Shown here: one piece after another, positions 55,566-63,328 of the stretch
Position numbering within the stretch: position 1 is the stretch's first letter
How the letters are laid out: each line of letters begins with the position of its first letter
Assembly: GCA_050945795.1 (NCBI GenBank)
Contig: JBMNTP010000003.1
Location: 1-64,000 of the forward strand
Length of the DNA stretch: 64,000 nucleotides
DNA from: JBMNTP01 sp050945795
GTDB lineage: Bacteria; Bacillota; Clostridia; Christensenellales; MGBC116941
Direction of reading: 5' to 3'
Notes under the pieces: model-generated
The model's database searches: none
Told to the model about the DNA's origin: nothing
The model's input: the letters and a program-made list of their open reading frames with translations, nothing else
Position numbers and translations under genes: made by a program

Positions 55566-56969
55566 ATGAATATTAATTATTTAGGTATGCGACTGGATTT
55601 CAACAATATGATGGAACACACGCTAGGAGAGCGCGGCATTAAGGAGGCGGAACTCGCCCAGATTCAACCTCTGCTTGAAAAGGCGGCGCAGGCCATGAAG
55701 GCTAAACGCCATCAAATGAAATGGCGGGAACTGCCGCATAATCAAAGCGAAATAGCAAAGGAAATTATAAATACTGCCGAAGATGTAAGGGCAAAGTTTG
55801 ATAATTTCGTGGTGCTTGGGATAGGCGGCTCGGCATTAGGGCCGATAGCCGTGCATCAGGCGCTCAGGCATATGCGCTATAATGAGCTTGATAAAGAACG
55901 GCGCGGCGGCCCCAAGCTATACGTTGAGGACAATGTAGATCCCGAGCGCATGCGCGCGCTGCTTGATGTGATAGATGTTAAGAAGACCTGCTTTAATGTT
56001 ATAACAAAATCCGGCAGCACATCTGAAACTATGGCTCAATACCTCATAATTTCGGATATAGTTAAAAAAGAGGTGGGCGAAGAATGGCAAGATCATTTTA
56101 TAGCCACAACGGACAGAGAGAAAGGCAATCTCATTAAAATAGCGCGCGAAGAAGGGTTTAAAACTTTTTTTGTGCCGGATGGCGTGGGCGGACGCTTCAG
56201 CGAGCTTTGTCCGGTAGGATTGCTGGCGGCGGCGGTGTGCGGTATAGATATTGAAGAGCTGCTTAGGGGCGCCGCCGATATGGACGCCGCCTGTGAAGAG
56301 CCGGATATATGGAAAAATGCTGCGTATATGGGGGCGGCGCTGCAATATTTGGCTATTGAAAAGGGAATGAATATATCCGTTATGATGCCGTACGCCGATT
56401 CGCTAAAATACATGGCGGACTGGTACGCTCAGCTATGGGCGGAATCGCTCGGCAAAAGATACGCGCTGGACGGCACGGAAGTGTTTACAGGTCAAACGCC
56501 TGTTAAGGCGCTAGGCGTCACCGACCAGCACAGTCAGGTTCAGCTTTACACAGAAGGGCCGTTTGATAAGGTGGTAACGCTGCTGGCGCCCGAAGAATAC
56601 CGCGAGGTTTTTCCGATACCGCACGGCTGTGAGGATATACCCGATGTATCATTCCTTGGCGGGCATACGCTTAACGAGCTTATTAAAAGCGAAAGAGAGG
56701 CGACGGAATACGCGCTGCTTAAGGCGGGGCGCATGAATATGACTATAACGCTGCCGCGCGTAGATGAATACAGCATAGGCGGTCTTATTTACTACTTCGA
56801 GGTGCAAACGGCTTTTATAGGCGAGCTGCTCGGCATAGATGCGTTTGACCAGCCCGGAGTTGAGGAAGGCAAAAACGCTACTTACGCGCTGCTTGGAAAG
56901 CCCGGATTTGAACAAAAAAAGGCCGAGCTTGACGCCCGGCCGATAAAGAAGCAGGAGTATATTATTTAA
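55566..56969 (+). CDS. pgi: Glucose-6-phosphate isomerase
   Basis: Interconverts glucose 6-phosphate and fructose 6-phosphate. Sugar-phosphate loops GIGGSALGPIAVHQAL near residue 80 and TKSGSTSETMAQYLI near 144 are intact, with VGGRFSELCPVGLL and DQHSQVQL downstream. 467 aa is the short Firmicute form. CGGGGGGTATGC precedes the ATG. It is a single-gene unit, converging on thiT with 8 nt of overlap and no terminator. Confidence 0.96.
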   Translation: MNINYLGMRLDFNNMMEHTLGERGIKEAELAQIQPLLEKAAQAMKAKRHQMKWRELPHNQSEIAKEIINTAEDVRAKFDNFVVLGIGGSALGPIAVHQALRHMRYNELDKERRGGPKLYVEDNVDPERMRALLDVIDVKKTCFNVITKSGSTSETMAQYLIISDIVKKEVGEEWQDHFIATTDREKGNLIKIAREEGFKTFFVPDGVGGRFSELCPVGLLAAAVCGIDIEELLRGAADMDAACEEPDIWKNAAYMGAALQYLAIEKGMNISVMMPYADSLKYMADWYAQLWAESLGKRYALDGTEVFTGQTPVKALGVTDQHSQVQLYTEGPFDKVVTLLAPEEYREVFPIPHGCEDIPDVSFLGGHTLNELIKSEREATEYALLKAGRMNMTITLPRVDEYSIGGLIYYFEVQTAFIGELLGIDAFDQPGVEEGKNATYALLGKPGFEQKKAELDARPIKKQEYII

Positions 56970-57624
56970 TCGCTGCTGACGCCTTTATATTATTGAACAT
57001 GTTTTTTATAGCCGGTATAAGCGCTATAACTACGCATATAGCTAGGTCGGGAATAAATACCGTAAGGTTATATACGGTAGAGTAAACTACTACCGACTGC
57101 CCTTCGGGAGCATATTCGGCGAAAAAGAGTATTCCCGATAATATGTGCATGAATATACGGGCAAACCCGCCGACGATAACGCCGGGAATTAGATTCTTGC
57201 GGAAGAATCCGGCCAAGCCTATTAGCCCGAAGGCAAGTGGATAGTCAAGCAGCAGTTGAACGGGATGCACTACAAAAAGGTCTTGGAGTAGCTGCAAAAA
57301 GCCGTAAGCCACGCCGCATATAAGTCCCGGTACCGGTCCGAATATGTACGCATACGCCATTATCGGCAGCATACTGGCGGGAGTCAGCGAGCCGCCTTGC
57401 GGCATCCTGTAAAGCCGTATGAAGGACAGCACAAAAGCTATCGCTATGCACATCGCCCCGTATACCAGCATTTTGGTTGTAATGGCGGGGGCGGCGCCGA
57501 CCGTTTTGCGGCGGCTGAAATACAATATCGCGCCTACGGCCAGTACAGCCAATACTATAAGCGATATAAGGGCGGGCGTCGACATACCGAGAAACTCCGA
57601 GAATATGGTTTTTTGTTCTTCCAT
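56962..57624 (-). CDS. thiT: Thiamine ECF transporter substrate-binding protein ThiT
   Basis: S component for thiamine import that works with the shared ECF energising module, encoded elsewhere. The family stretch LLQDLFVVHPVQLLLDYPLAF and SLTPASMLPIMAYAYIFGPVPG are present, with about six membrane helices. At 220 aa it has an additional N-terminal helix of about 40 residues compared with common ThiT. The ATG at 57624 is preceded by AAAGGGG; upstream in-frame codons cross the riboswitch terminator. A TPP riboswitch upstream supports the thiamine assignment strongly. Confidence 0.93.
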   Translation of the reverse strand: MEEQKTIFSEFLGMSTPALISLIVLAVLAVGAILYFSRRKTVGAAPAITTKMLVYGAMCIAIAFVLSFIRLYRMPQGGSLTPASMLPIMAYAYIFGPVPGLICGVAYGFLQLLQDLFVVHPVQLLLDYPLAFGLIGLAGFFRKNLIPGVIVGGFARIFMHILSGILFFAEYAPEGQSVVVYSTVYNLTVFIPDLAICVVIALIPAIKNMFNNIKASAAIK

Positions 57625-57670
57625 GGTTGAACCCCTTTCTTGTCCGCGGGGGAAAACTGTGTTGGAAATG

Positions 57671-57710
57671 AAAAACCTCGTCGCCCAATACAATATGGGC
57701 AAAACGAGGA
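57671..57710 (-). terminator. Riboswitch expression-platform terminator
   Basis: Minus strand: CCTCG and GCCC pair with GGGC and CGAGG, followed by TTTTT. It lies between the TPP aptamer and thiT. A small CAAAGG/CCTTTG hairpin near 57719-57734 lies between and may take part in the switch. Confidence 0.8.
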
Positions 57711-57739
57711 AAAGCGTCAAAGGACTAGCCTTTGAAGTG

Positions 57740-57820
57740 ACCGCTTTCCTACGTTAGGATTATCTACACAGGTTCCAAGGGTTGGCGATGCGCCATCTCA
57801 GCAAAAGCACCCCTAGCGGC
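57740..57820 (-). promoter_or_regulatory. TPP riboswitch (THI element)
   Basis: Minus strand shows the conserved core in order: AGGGGTGC, GCTGAGAT, then ACCCTTGGAACCTG and GATAATCC, closing with ACGTAGGAAAGCGG. CCGCT and AGCGG form the base stem. Thiamine pyrophosphate binding should favour the downstream terminator and shut off thiT. Confidence 0.95.
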
Positions 57821-57842
57821 AAATATATTCTTATTTGCCATC

Positions 57843-57870
57843 ATTATACCACAGGCGAGCTTGTTGTCAA
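57843..57870 (-). promoter_or_regulatory. thiT promoter (minus strand)
   Basis: TTGACA, 16 nt, TATAAT read on the minus strand, with TGG before the -10. It ends 28 nt before the divergent ATG at 57898. Confidence 0.8.
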
Positions 57871-57897
57871 GTGAGTCTATATTACTAAGGAGGAAAC

Positions 57898-58476
57898 ATG
57901 AGTCATTTCTTTGCATATATGTCGCGTATGAAGTATATAAGCCGGTGGGGGCTTATGAGAAACACAATGAGCGAAAACATACAGGAGCACAGCCTGCAGG
58001 CGGCAATGATAGCGCACAGCCTGGCGATAATAAAAAACCGGGTATTCGGCGGCAATGTAAACGCCGACAGGATAGCGGCTATGGCGCTGTATCATGAGGT
58101 TGGGGAGGTTATAACAGGAGATCTCGCAACGCCTATAAAATACTTTAACCCCGAAATAAAGGCGGCTTATAAAGCGATAGAAAAAATTGCCGAGAAAAAA
58201 ATATTTGAGATGCTGCCGGATGAGATAAAAGAAGATATGCGGCCGTTTTTAGTATCGCCGGAGCAGGATAAAGAAAGCTGGAGCATTATCAAGGCGGCGG
58301 ACAGAATATGCGCTTACCTAAAATGTCTTGAGGAACTTAAAGCCGGCAACGGCGAGTTTGAAAAGGCGCGGGCGTCTATACTTGAAAGCATAATTGCGCT
58401 TCATATGCCGGAAGTTGAGTGGTGGCTCGATAAATTTTCGGATAGTTTTTCGCTGTCTTTAGATGAGCTAAATTAG
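57898..58476 (+). CDS. YfbR-like 5'-deoxynucleotidase, HD superfamily, altered motif
   Basis: 192 aa. RWGLMRNTMSENIQEHSLQAA and GEVITGDLATPIKYFNPEI match YfbR, which dephosphorylates deoxyribonucleoside monophosphates. The first His of the metal site is in EHSLQ; the central HD pair, however, reads HE (LYHEVGE) instead of HD. The later Asp is in AADRI. Glu can bind metal, but this is unusual. AAGGAGGAAAC precedes the ATG. It is divergent from thiT and converges on the arg operon with a shared bidirectional terminator. Confidence 0.85.
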   Translation: MSHFFAYMSRMKYISRWGLMRNTMSENIQEHSLQAAMIAHSLAIIKNRVFGGNVNADRIAAMALYHEVGEVITGDLATPIKYFNPEIKAAYKAIEKIAEKKIFEMLPDEIKEDMRPFLVSPEQDKESWSIIKAADRICAYLKCLEELKAGNGEFEKARASILESIIALHMPEVEWWLDKFSDSFSLSLDELN

Positions 58477-58493
58477 CATTTTTAGCCGCAATA

Positions 58494-58518
58494 TAAAAAA
58501 CGCCGAAAGGCGTTTTTG
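58494..58518. terminator. Bidirectional terminator between yfbR-like gene and arg operon
   Basis: AAAAAACGCC/GGCGTTTTT around GAAA; A and T runs allow termination on both strands. Confidence 0.8.
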
Positions 58519-58548
58519 CTATATGTTATAAAAGAAAATATAAACCCA

Positions 58549-59067
58549 TCATTCTTTTGAGGCAAGTGTCAACCGGTAGTCTATGTTTGGCTCTCTTTGC
58601 AACTCGCATATCAGTAGCGCCCGTATATACCCCCGATGCGTAGATGTTGAGTGTATGAAAAAGCCTTGCCCGTAATAAAAGCGTATAAGACTGGCCATGC
58701 GTGACGATGTATGGAGTGCTACCGAGCAAAGTGATAGAGCGGAGCTTTCTTCTTTTACCGCCTTTACCAGCGCGCGACCCATACCGCAGCCCTGCGCTAT
58801 AAGCTTTACGCCGAATCGGCTTATATATGAAACGCCGTTTATTATCTCAAACCGTATGGAGCCAACAGGCGTACCGTTTAAAAAGCCTATATAAACATAT
58901 TTAGTATTTATATCGCTTATAATATCGTCCTTTTTTTCATAAAGGGCGCATACCGTTTCGCGGCTACCAAGATCAAGGGCGTATTTCTCAAACGCTTCCG
59001 CCGTTATATCGGCTATGGCATTGGCGTCGGCTTCAACAGCCCTTCTGATTTGAACTCTATGCTTCAT
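58549..59067 (-). CDS. GNAT acetyltransferase coupled to argF
   Basis: 172-aa GNAT. The acetyl-CoA loop is in IAQGCGMGRALVKAV (Q-x2-G-x-G) near residue 102, followed by LHTSSRMASLIRFYYGQGFF, the usual motif B. The ATG at 59067 lies inside the 3' end of argF (11-nt overlap) with CGGAGG upstream, so it is coupled to argF translation. Because the operon lacks argJ, an N-acetylglutamate synthase role is a reasonable guess, but general protein or small-molecule acetylation is equally possible from sequence. Confidence 0.82.
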   Translation of the reverse strand: MKHRVQIRRAVEADANAIADITAEAFEKYALDLGSRETVCALYEKKDDIISDINTKYVYIGFLNGTPVGSIRFEIINGVSYISRFGVKLIAQGCGMGRALVKAVKEESSALSLCSVALHTSSRMASLIRFYYGQGFFIHSTSTHRGYIRALLICELQREPNIDYRLTLASKE

Positions 59068-60028
59068 ATAAACCTCCGATAAGCAGCGCCATAACTGCCT
59101 TTTGCGCATGCAGACGATTTTCCGCCTCGTCAAATACCACCGATTGAGGGCCGTCTATTACTCCCGCTGTTACCTCCTCGCCGCGATGGGCGGGCAGGCA
59201 ATGGAGGAATATAGCGTCAGGCTTAGCGAGAGAGAACAGCTTTTCGTTAACCTGATACGGTAAGAACAACGCTGCTTTCTTCTCGTCCGGCGCAGCCTGA
59301 CCCATGCTCGACCATACATCGGTATACACAGCATCCGCATCCTTTATGGCGGCATTGGCGTCCTGCGTTATGATTATTTCAGAGCCGGATGCTGCGGCGT
59401 TGCCGTATGCCGATGCTGTTATATCACTGTTAGGGAGATAGCCTTTAGGGCAGCCGATAGCTATATCTATACCAAGTTTTGAGCATATTATAAGCAACGA
59501 ATTGGCAACATTGTTGCCGTCGCCTAAATAACAAAGCTTAAGGCCATTGAGCGTATGCTTATGCTCGTATATCGTCATAATGTCCGCCAGCGCCTGACAG
59601 GGATGGAGAAGGTCTGAAAGTCCGTTTATAACGGGTATGCTGCCGTATTTGGCAAGGTCATCTATATCGCTTTGCGCGAATGTGCGTATCATTATGCCAT
59701 CGACCATGCGGGACAGCACTTTGGCTGTATCGGCAATAGATTCGCCGCGCCCTAGCTGTATATCGTTTGAGCTTAAAAACAAGGCGTGACCGCCGAGCTG
59801 AAACATGCCGGATTCAAAGCTGACGCGGGTGCGGGTGGAGGATTTTGTGAATATCATGGCCAGCGTTTTGCCTTCAAGCGGACGGTAAATTTTGCCTTCT
59901 TGGCGCATCTTTTTAAGGCGCAGCGCGAGGCTTAGCACCTGAAGTATTTCGTGCTTTGAGTAATCTTGCAGCCGCAGCAAATGTTTTTGAGAAAAGGCGG
60001 GGCCTTCGTTATATTCTAAAAGATTCAT
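59057..60028 (-). CDS. argF: Ornithine carbamoyltransferase
   Basis: Joins ornithine and carbamoyl phosphate to citrulline. STRTRVSFESG near residue 60 binds carbamoyl phosphate, HPCQALAD near 147, and FLHCLPAHRGEEV near 272 has the catalytic Cys. 323 aa is typical. GGAGGAATT precedes the ATG, 10 nt after argD. It overlaps the GNAT gene. Confidence 0.97.
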   Translation of the reverse strand: MNLLEYNEGPAFSQKHLLRLQDYSKHEILQVLSLALRLKKMRQEGKIYRPLEGKTLAMIFTKSSTRTRVSFESGMFQLGGHALFLSSNDIQLGRGESIADTAKVLSRMVDGIMIRTFAQSDIDDLAKYGSIPVINGLSDLLHPCQALADIMTIYEHKHTLNGLKLCYLGDGNNVANSLLIICSKLGIDIAIGCPKGYLPNSDITASAYGNAAASGSEIIITQDANAAIKDADAVYTDVWSSMGQAAPDEKKAALFLPYQVNEKLFSLAKPDAIFLHCLPAHRGEEVTAGVIDGPQSVVFDEAENRLHAQKAVMALLIGGLYEA

Positions 60029-60038
60029 AATTCCTCCG

Positions 60039-61223
60039 TCAGATTATGCCGCTAAGGCATGTATAAAGCGCGTCTATCTGCTCTTCGCTTATTATAAATG
60101 GCGGGGCCAACCTTAAAGTGTTATTGGCCGCTGTACCTATTATAAAGCCTTTTTCTCTAGCCGTCGTAACAATATCTGTCGCCTTTAAGTTGTCTTTAAG
60201 CTCTATTCCGGCAAGCAGACCCAGCGCGCGTACAGAGGATACGGCGTCCGGCTTATTAGCTTGCAGCTGCTTGAGCGTTTTAAGTAGATACTCACCTTTT
60301 TTCTGTATATCCGGCAGCATTTCTTCTATGCGGCTTATAACATACGCCGACGCTGCGCAGGCCAGCGGGTTTCCTCCAAATGTGCTGCCGTGATCTCCCG
60401 GCTTAAATGCTGCTGAAACGTCTTCTGAGGCGAGCAGCGCTCCTATCGGCACTCCTCCGCCCATACCCTTTGCTATTGTGAATATATCGGGGCGTATGCC
60501 TTCATGCTCAAAGCTGAACATTTTGCCTGTACGGCCGGCACCTGTTTGCACCTCGTCTATTATAAGGAGTATGCCGTGGCGGTCGCATATGCTTCTAAGG
60601 CTCTTAATGAAACCTTCGGGCGGCATAATAACTCCGCCTTCTCCTTGAATGGTTTCTACCATTATGGCGCAGGTTTTTGAGTTTATAGCTGCCTCGGCGG
60701 CCGCGGCGTCGCCAAACGGAGTATGCACGAAAGACTGCGGCAGCGGCTCAAAAGGCTGCTGATATTTAGGCTGCGCTGTTGCGGCAAGCGTTGCGAGGGT
60801 GCGGCCATGGAAGCTGTTGTTAAAGGTTATTATTTCGTACTTCTCCTCGCCCTTGTCGCGAAAGTATTTCCTCGCTAGCTTTATAGCGCCCTCGTTTGCC
60901 TCGGCTCCGCTGTTTGAGAAAAACACACGGTATCCGCCGCTTAAACGATGCAAAAGCATGGCGAGCTCAGCCTGTCGCTCGATATAATATATATTAGAGC
61001 AGTGCAAAAGCTTTGTTGCCTGCTCGCATATGGCGTTTGTAAGGCCGGTGTCGTTATAGCCAAGACTGTTTACCGCTATGCCGGCGAAAAAGTCGGTGTA
61101 GCTTTTTCCGGCGGTATCATACAGCGTGCAGCCGGAGCCATGCGTAAAGGCTATCGGCGTGCGGCTGCCAAAGGTGTTCATATAAGCCTTGCTGTCTAGA
61201 GCGATAATGTTTTTTATATCCAT
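60039..61223 (-). CDS. argD: Acetylornithine aminotransferase
   Basis: PLP enzyme making N-acetylornithine. GSGCTLYDTAGKSYTDFFAGIAVNSLG is the N-terminal signature, FSNSGAEANEGAIKLARKY binds PLP phosphate, LLIIDEVQTGAGRTGK holds the ring-stacking Asp, and IAKGMGGGVPIGA has the Schiff-base Lys near residue 247. 394 aa is typical. It lies 9 nt downstream of argB. Confidence 0.96.
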   Translation of the reverse strand: MDIKNIIALDSKAYMNTFGSRTPIAFTHGSGCTLYDTAGKSYTDFFAGIAVNSLGYNDTGLTNAICEQATKLLHCSNIYYIERQAELAMLLHRLSGGYRVFFSNSGAEANEGAIKLARKYFRDKGEEKYEIITFNNSFHGRTLATLAATAQPKYQQPFEPLPQSFVHTPFGDAAAAEAAINSKTCAIMVETIQGEGGVIMPPEGFIKSLRSICDRHGILLIIDEVQTGAGRTGKMFSFEHEGIRPDIFTIAKGMGGGVPIGALLASEDVSAAFKPGDHGSTFGGNPLACAASAYVISRIEEMLPDIQKKGEYLLKTLKQLQANKPDAVSSVRALGLLAGIELKDNLKATDIVTTAREKGFIIGTAANNTLRLAPPFIISEEQIDALYTCLSGII

Positions 61224-61232
61224 TCTAAGTCC

Positions 61233-62105
61233 TCACTTCCGAACCATTGTGCCTATGCCGGTATCTGTGAAAATCTCTAGGAGTATGGGGTGGGGGATGG
61301 TGCCGTCGAGTATATGAGTGCGCTTAACGCCCTGGTTAATGCCTTTTATGGCGCCTTCAACTTTAGGAATCATGCCGCCGCTTATTATGCCGCTCTCTAT
61401 GTATTTATGGATATCATCGACCGATATTTCATAAAGCAGCGTTGCGGGATCATCGGGGTTAGTGCGTATGCCGTCAATGTCGGTAAGGAATATTAGCTTT
61501 TCGGCGTGTATAGCGGCGGCTATTTCGCCGGCTACGGTATCGGCGTTTATGTTGTAGCTTTCGCCGTTTTCGCCTACGCCGATAGGCGCGATAACGGGTA
61601 TATATTCATCTTTCGACAGCAGTTCAAGCAGCTTGACATTAACGCTCACTATCTCGCCGACATAGCCAAGATCAACATCGCCTGTCTTTTTAACGCAGTG
61701 TATAAGGTTTGCGTCCTTACCGCAAAGGCCTATAGCCTTACCGCCTAAGCTGTTCATATTGGCTACTATGTCTTTGTTTATTTTACCTGTCAGCACCATC
61801 TGGACCACTTCCATGGTGGCTTCGTCGGTAACCCTTAAGCCGTTATGGAATTTAGGCTCGATATTGAGCTTTCCAAGAAGCGAGTTTATCTCCGGCCCGC
61901 CGCCATGAACGACAATAGGGTTTACGCCGACATATTTTAGCAGCGTAACGTCTTGAAGTATTTTCATTGTAAGGTCGGAGTTTGTCATGGCGTTGCCGCC
62001 GTATTTTATAACAACAGTTTTGCCGTTAAGCTTTTGTATATACGGAAGCGCCTCTATAAGTATATGCGCGCGCTCTATAAGCTTGTTTTGTAGTGATGAA
62101 TCCAT
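61233..62105 (-). CDS. argB: Acetylglutamate kinase
   Basis: Phosphorylates N-acetylglutamate. KYGGNAM near residue 35 and [13 protein letters not shown] near 67 are the nucleotide and substrate loops. 290 aa with an N-terminal helix ([19 protein letters not shown]), which in arginine-sensitive hexameric enzymes mediates feedback inhibition, so inhibition by arginine is likely. I chose ATG at 62105 behind AAGGGGCG; the longer frame overlaps argC. Confidence 0.97.
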   Translation of the reverse strand: MDSSLQNKLIERAHILIEALPYIQKLNGKTVVIKYGGNAMTNSDLTMKILQDVTLLKYVGVNPIVVHGGGPEINSLLGKLNIEPKFHNGLRVTDEATMEVVQMVLTGKINKDIVANMNSLGGKAIGLCGKDANLIHCVKKTGDVDLGYVGEIVSVNVKLLELLSKDEYIPVIAPIGVGENGESYNINADTVAGEIAAAIHAEKLIFLTDIDGIRTNPDDPATLLYEISVDDIHKYIESGIISGGMIPKVEGAIKGINQGVKRTHILDGTIPHPILLEIFTDTGIGTMVRK

Positions 62106-62133
62106 ATTTAAACGCCCCTTCCACGAATATCGC

Positions 62134-63168
62134 TTATAAATAGTATGCGGCGGCTTCAAGCCCGCAGGTTTCGTCAAAGCCGAGCATTATGTTCATGTTC
62201 TGGATGGCCTGACCCGCCGCTCCTTTAATAAGGTTGTCGATAGCTGATACAACTACGACCCTATTAAGCCTTTCATCTATAACAAAGCCTATGGCGCATT
62301 TATTTGAGCCGCATACATGCTTTAACTCGGGCAGCCCGTCTTCGTATACATCGACAAAAGGCTCATTTTTATACATGTCTAAAAACATATCATAAAGCTG
62401 CCGTCTTGTAGCCGGACGGCTTAATGTTGCATAGCAAGTAGAGAGTATACCGCGCTTAACCGGTATAAGGTGTGGTGAGAAAGATAGTGCGACAGGCGAG
62501 CTAGACAGCTTTGAAAGCTCTTGCTCAATCTCTGATGTATGCCGGTGGGTGGCTATGGAATATGCGCGCACGTTTTGATCAAGCTCGCAAAAATGCGTTA
62601 TGGCGGACGGTGAACGGCCTGCTCCTGTGGCGCCGGATTTGGCGTCAATTATTATGCTGCTTATATCTATCGCATGGCTTTTTACAAGAGGAGCGAGGGC
62701 AAGTATCGAGCAGGTGGTATAGCAGCCGGGATTGCCTATAAGCCGGGCTTTAGAGATAGCATCTCTATGCAGCTCGCATAAGCCGTATACTGCTTCAGAA
62801 AGAAGCTGTAGCTGCGTATGTTCGGCTCCGTACCACTCCTCGTATACAGCCGCGTCGTCGTAGCGGAAATCGCCGCTCAAGTCGATAACCTTGGCTCCTT
62901 GTGAAAGAAGAAAGGGTATTGCCGACATTGATTCTTTATGCGGCAGCGCAGCGAAAATAACATCGCTGTCGGATGCCGCCGCCTCAAAGTCGCCTTCAAG
63001 TTCAATATCGCATATGCCGCGCAAGTTCGGATAAAGCGAGCTTATCCGCTTCCCCGCGTTGCTTCTTGAAATAAGATGCGCTATTTTGATTTCTTTGTGC
63101 GAGGTCAGCAGCCGTGTAAGCTCCGCCCCTGCATATCCGTTTGCGCCTATAACGCTTACTCTATACAT
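62134..63168 (-). CDS. argC: N-acetyl-gamma-glutamyl-phosphate reductase
   Basis: NADPH-dependent reductase. [14 protein letters not shown] near residue 8 is the cofactor loop; [17 protein letters not shown] near 146 has the catalytic Cys, and [13 protein letters not shown] the active-site His. 344 aa is typical. It is the first gene of the arg operon, right behind the ARG-box promoter, with AAGGATG as ribosome site. Confidence 0.97.
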   Translation of the reverse strand: MYRVSVIGANGYAGAELTRLLTSHKEIKIAHLISRSNAGKRISSLYPNLRGICDIELEGDFEAAASDSDVIFAALPHKESMSAIPFLLSQGAKVIDLSGDFRYDDAAVYEEWYGAEHTQLQLLSEAVYGLCELHRDAISKARLIGNPGCYTTCSILALAPLVKSHAIDISSIIIDAKSGATGAGRSPSAITHFCELDQNVRAYSIATHRHTSEIEQELSKLSSSPVALSFSPHLIPVKRGILSTCYATLSRPATRRQLYDMFLDMYKNEPFVDVYEDGLPELKHVCGSNKCAIGFVIDERLNRVVVVSAIDNLIKGAAGQAIQNMNIMLGFDETCGLEAAAYYL

Positions 63169-63194
63169 ATAATCATCCTTTTATCATTTCGCAT

Positions 63195-63224
63195 ATTATA
63201 CATCTAAATGAATAAAAATGCAAT
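63195..63224 (-). promoter_or_regulatory. arg operon promoter with ArgR/AhrC box
   Basis: Minus strand: TTGCAT (63218-63223), 17 nt, TATAAT (63195-63200). On the plus strand 63207-63224 reads AATGAATAAAAATGCAAT, matching 17 of 18 positions of the Bacillus ARG box CATGAATAAAAATKCAAK. The box covers the -35 and spacer, so arginine-bound ArgR should block RNA polymerase. Confidence 0.9.
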
Positions 63225-63328
63225 ACGCTTTTTCCAATAATAACATCGTCCCAAAATGGCATGACTATGGAATAACTTTGTCGGCTCATGACAAACTAAA
63301 ACCGATAAAACAAATGGGGGAAAAGGCG

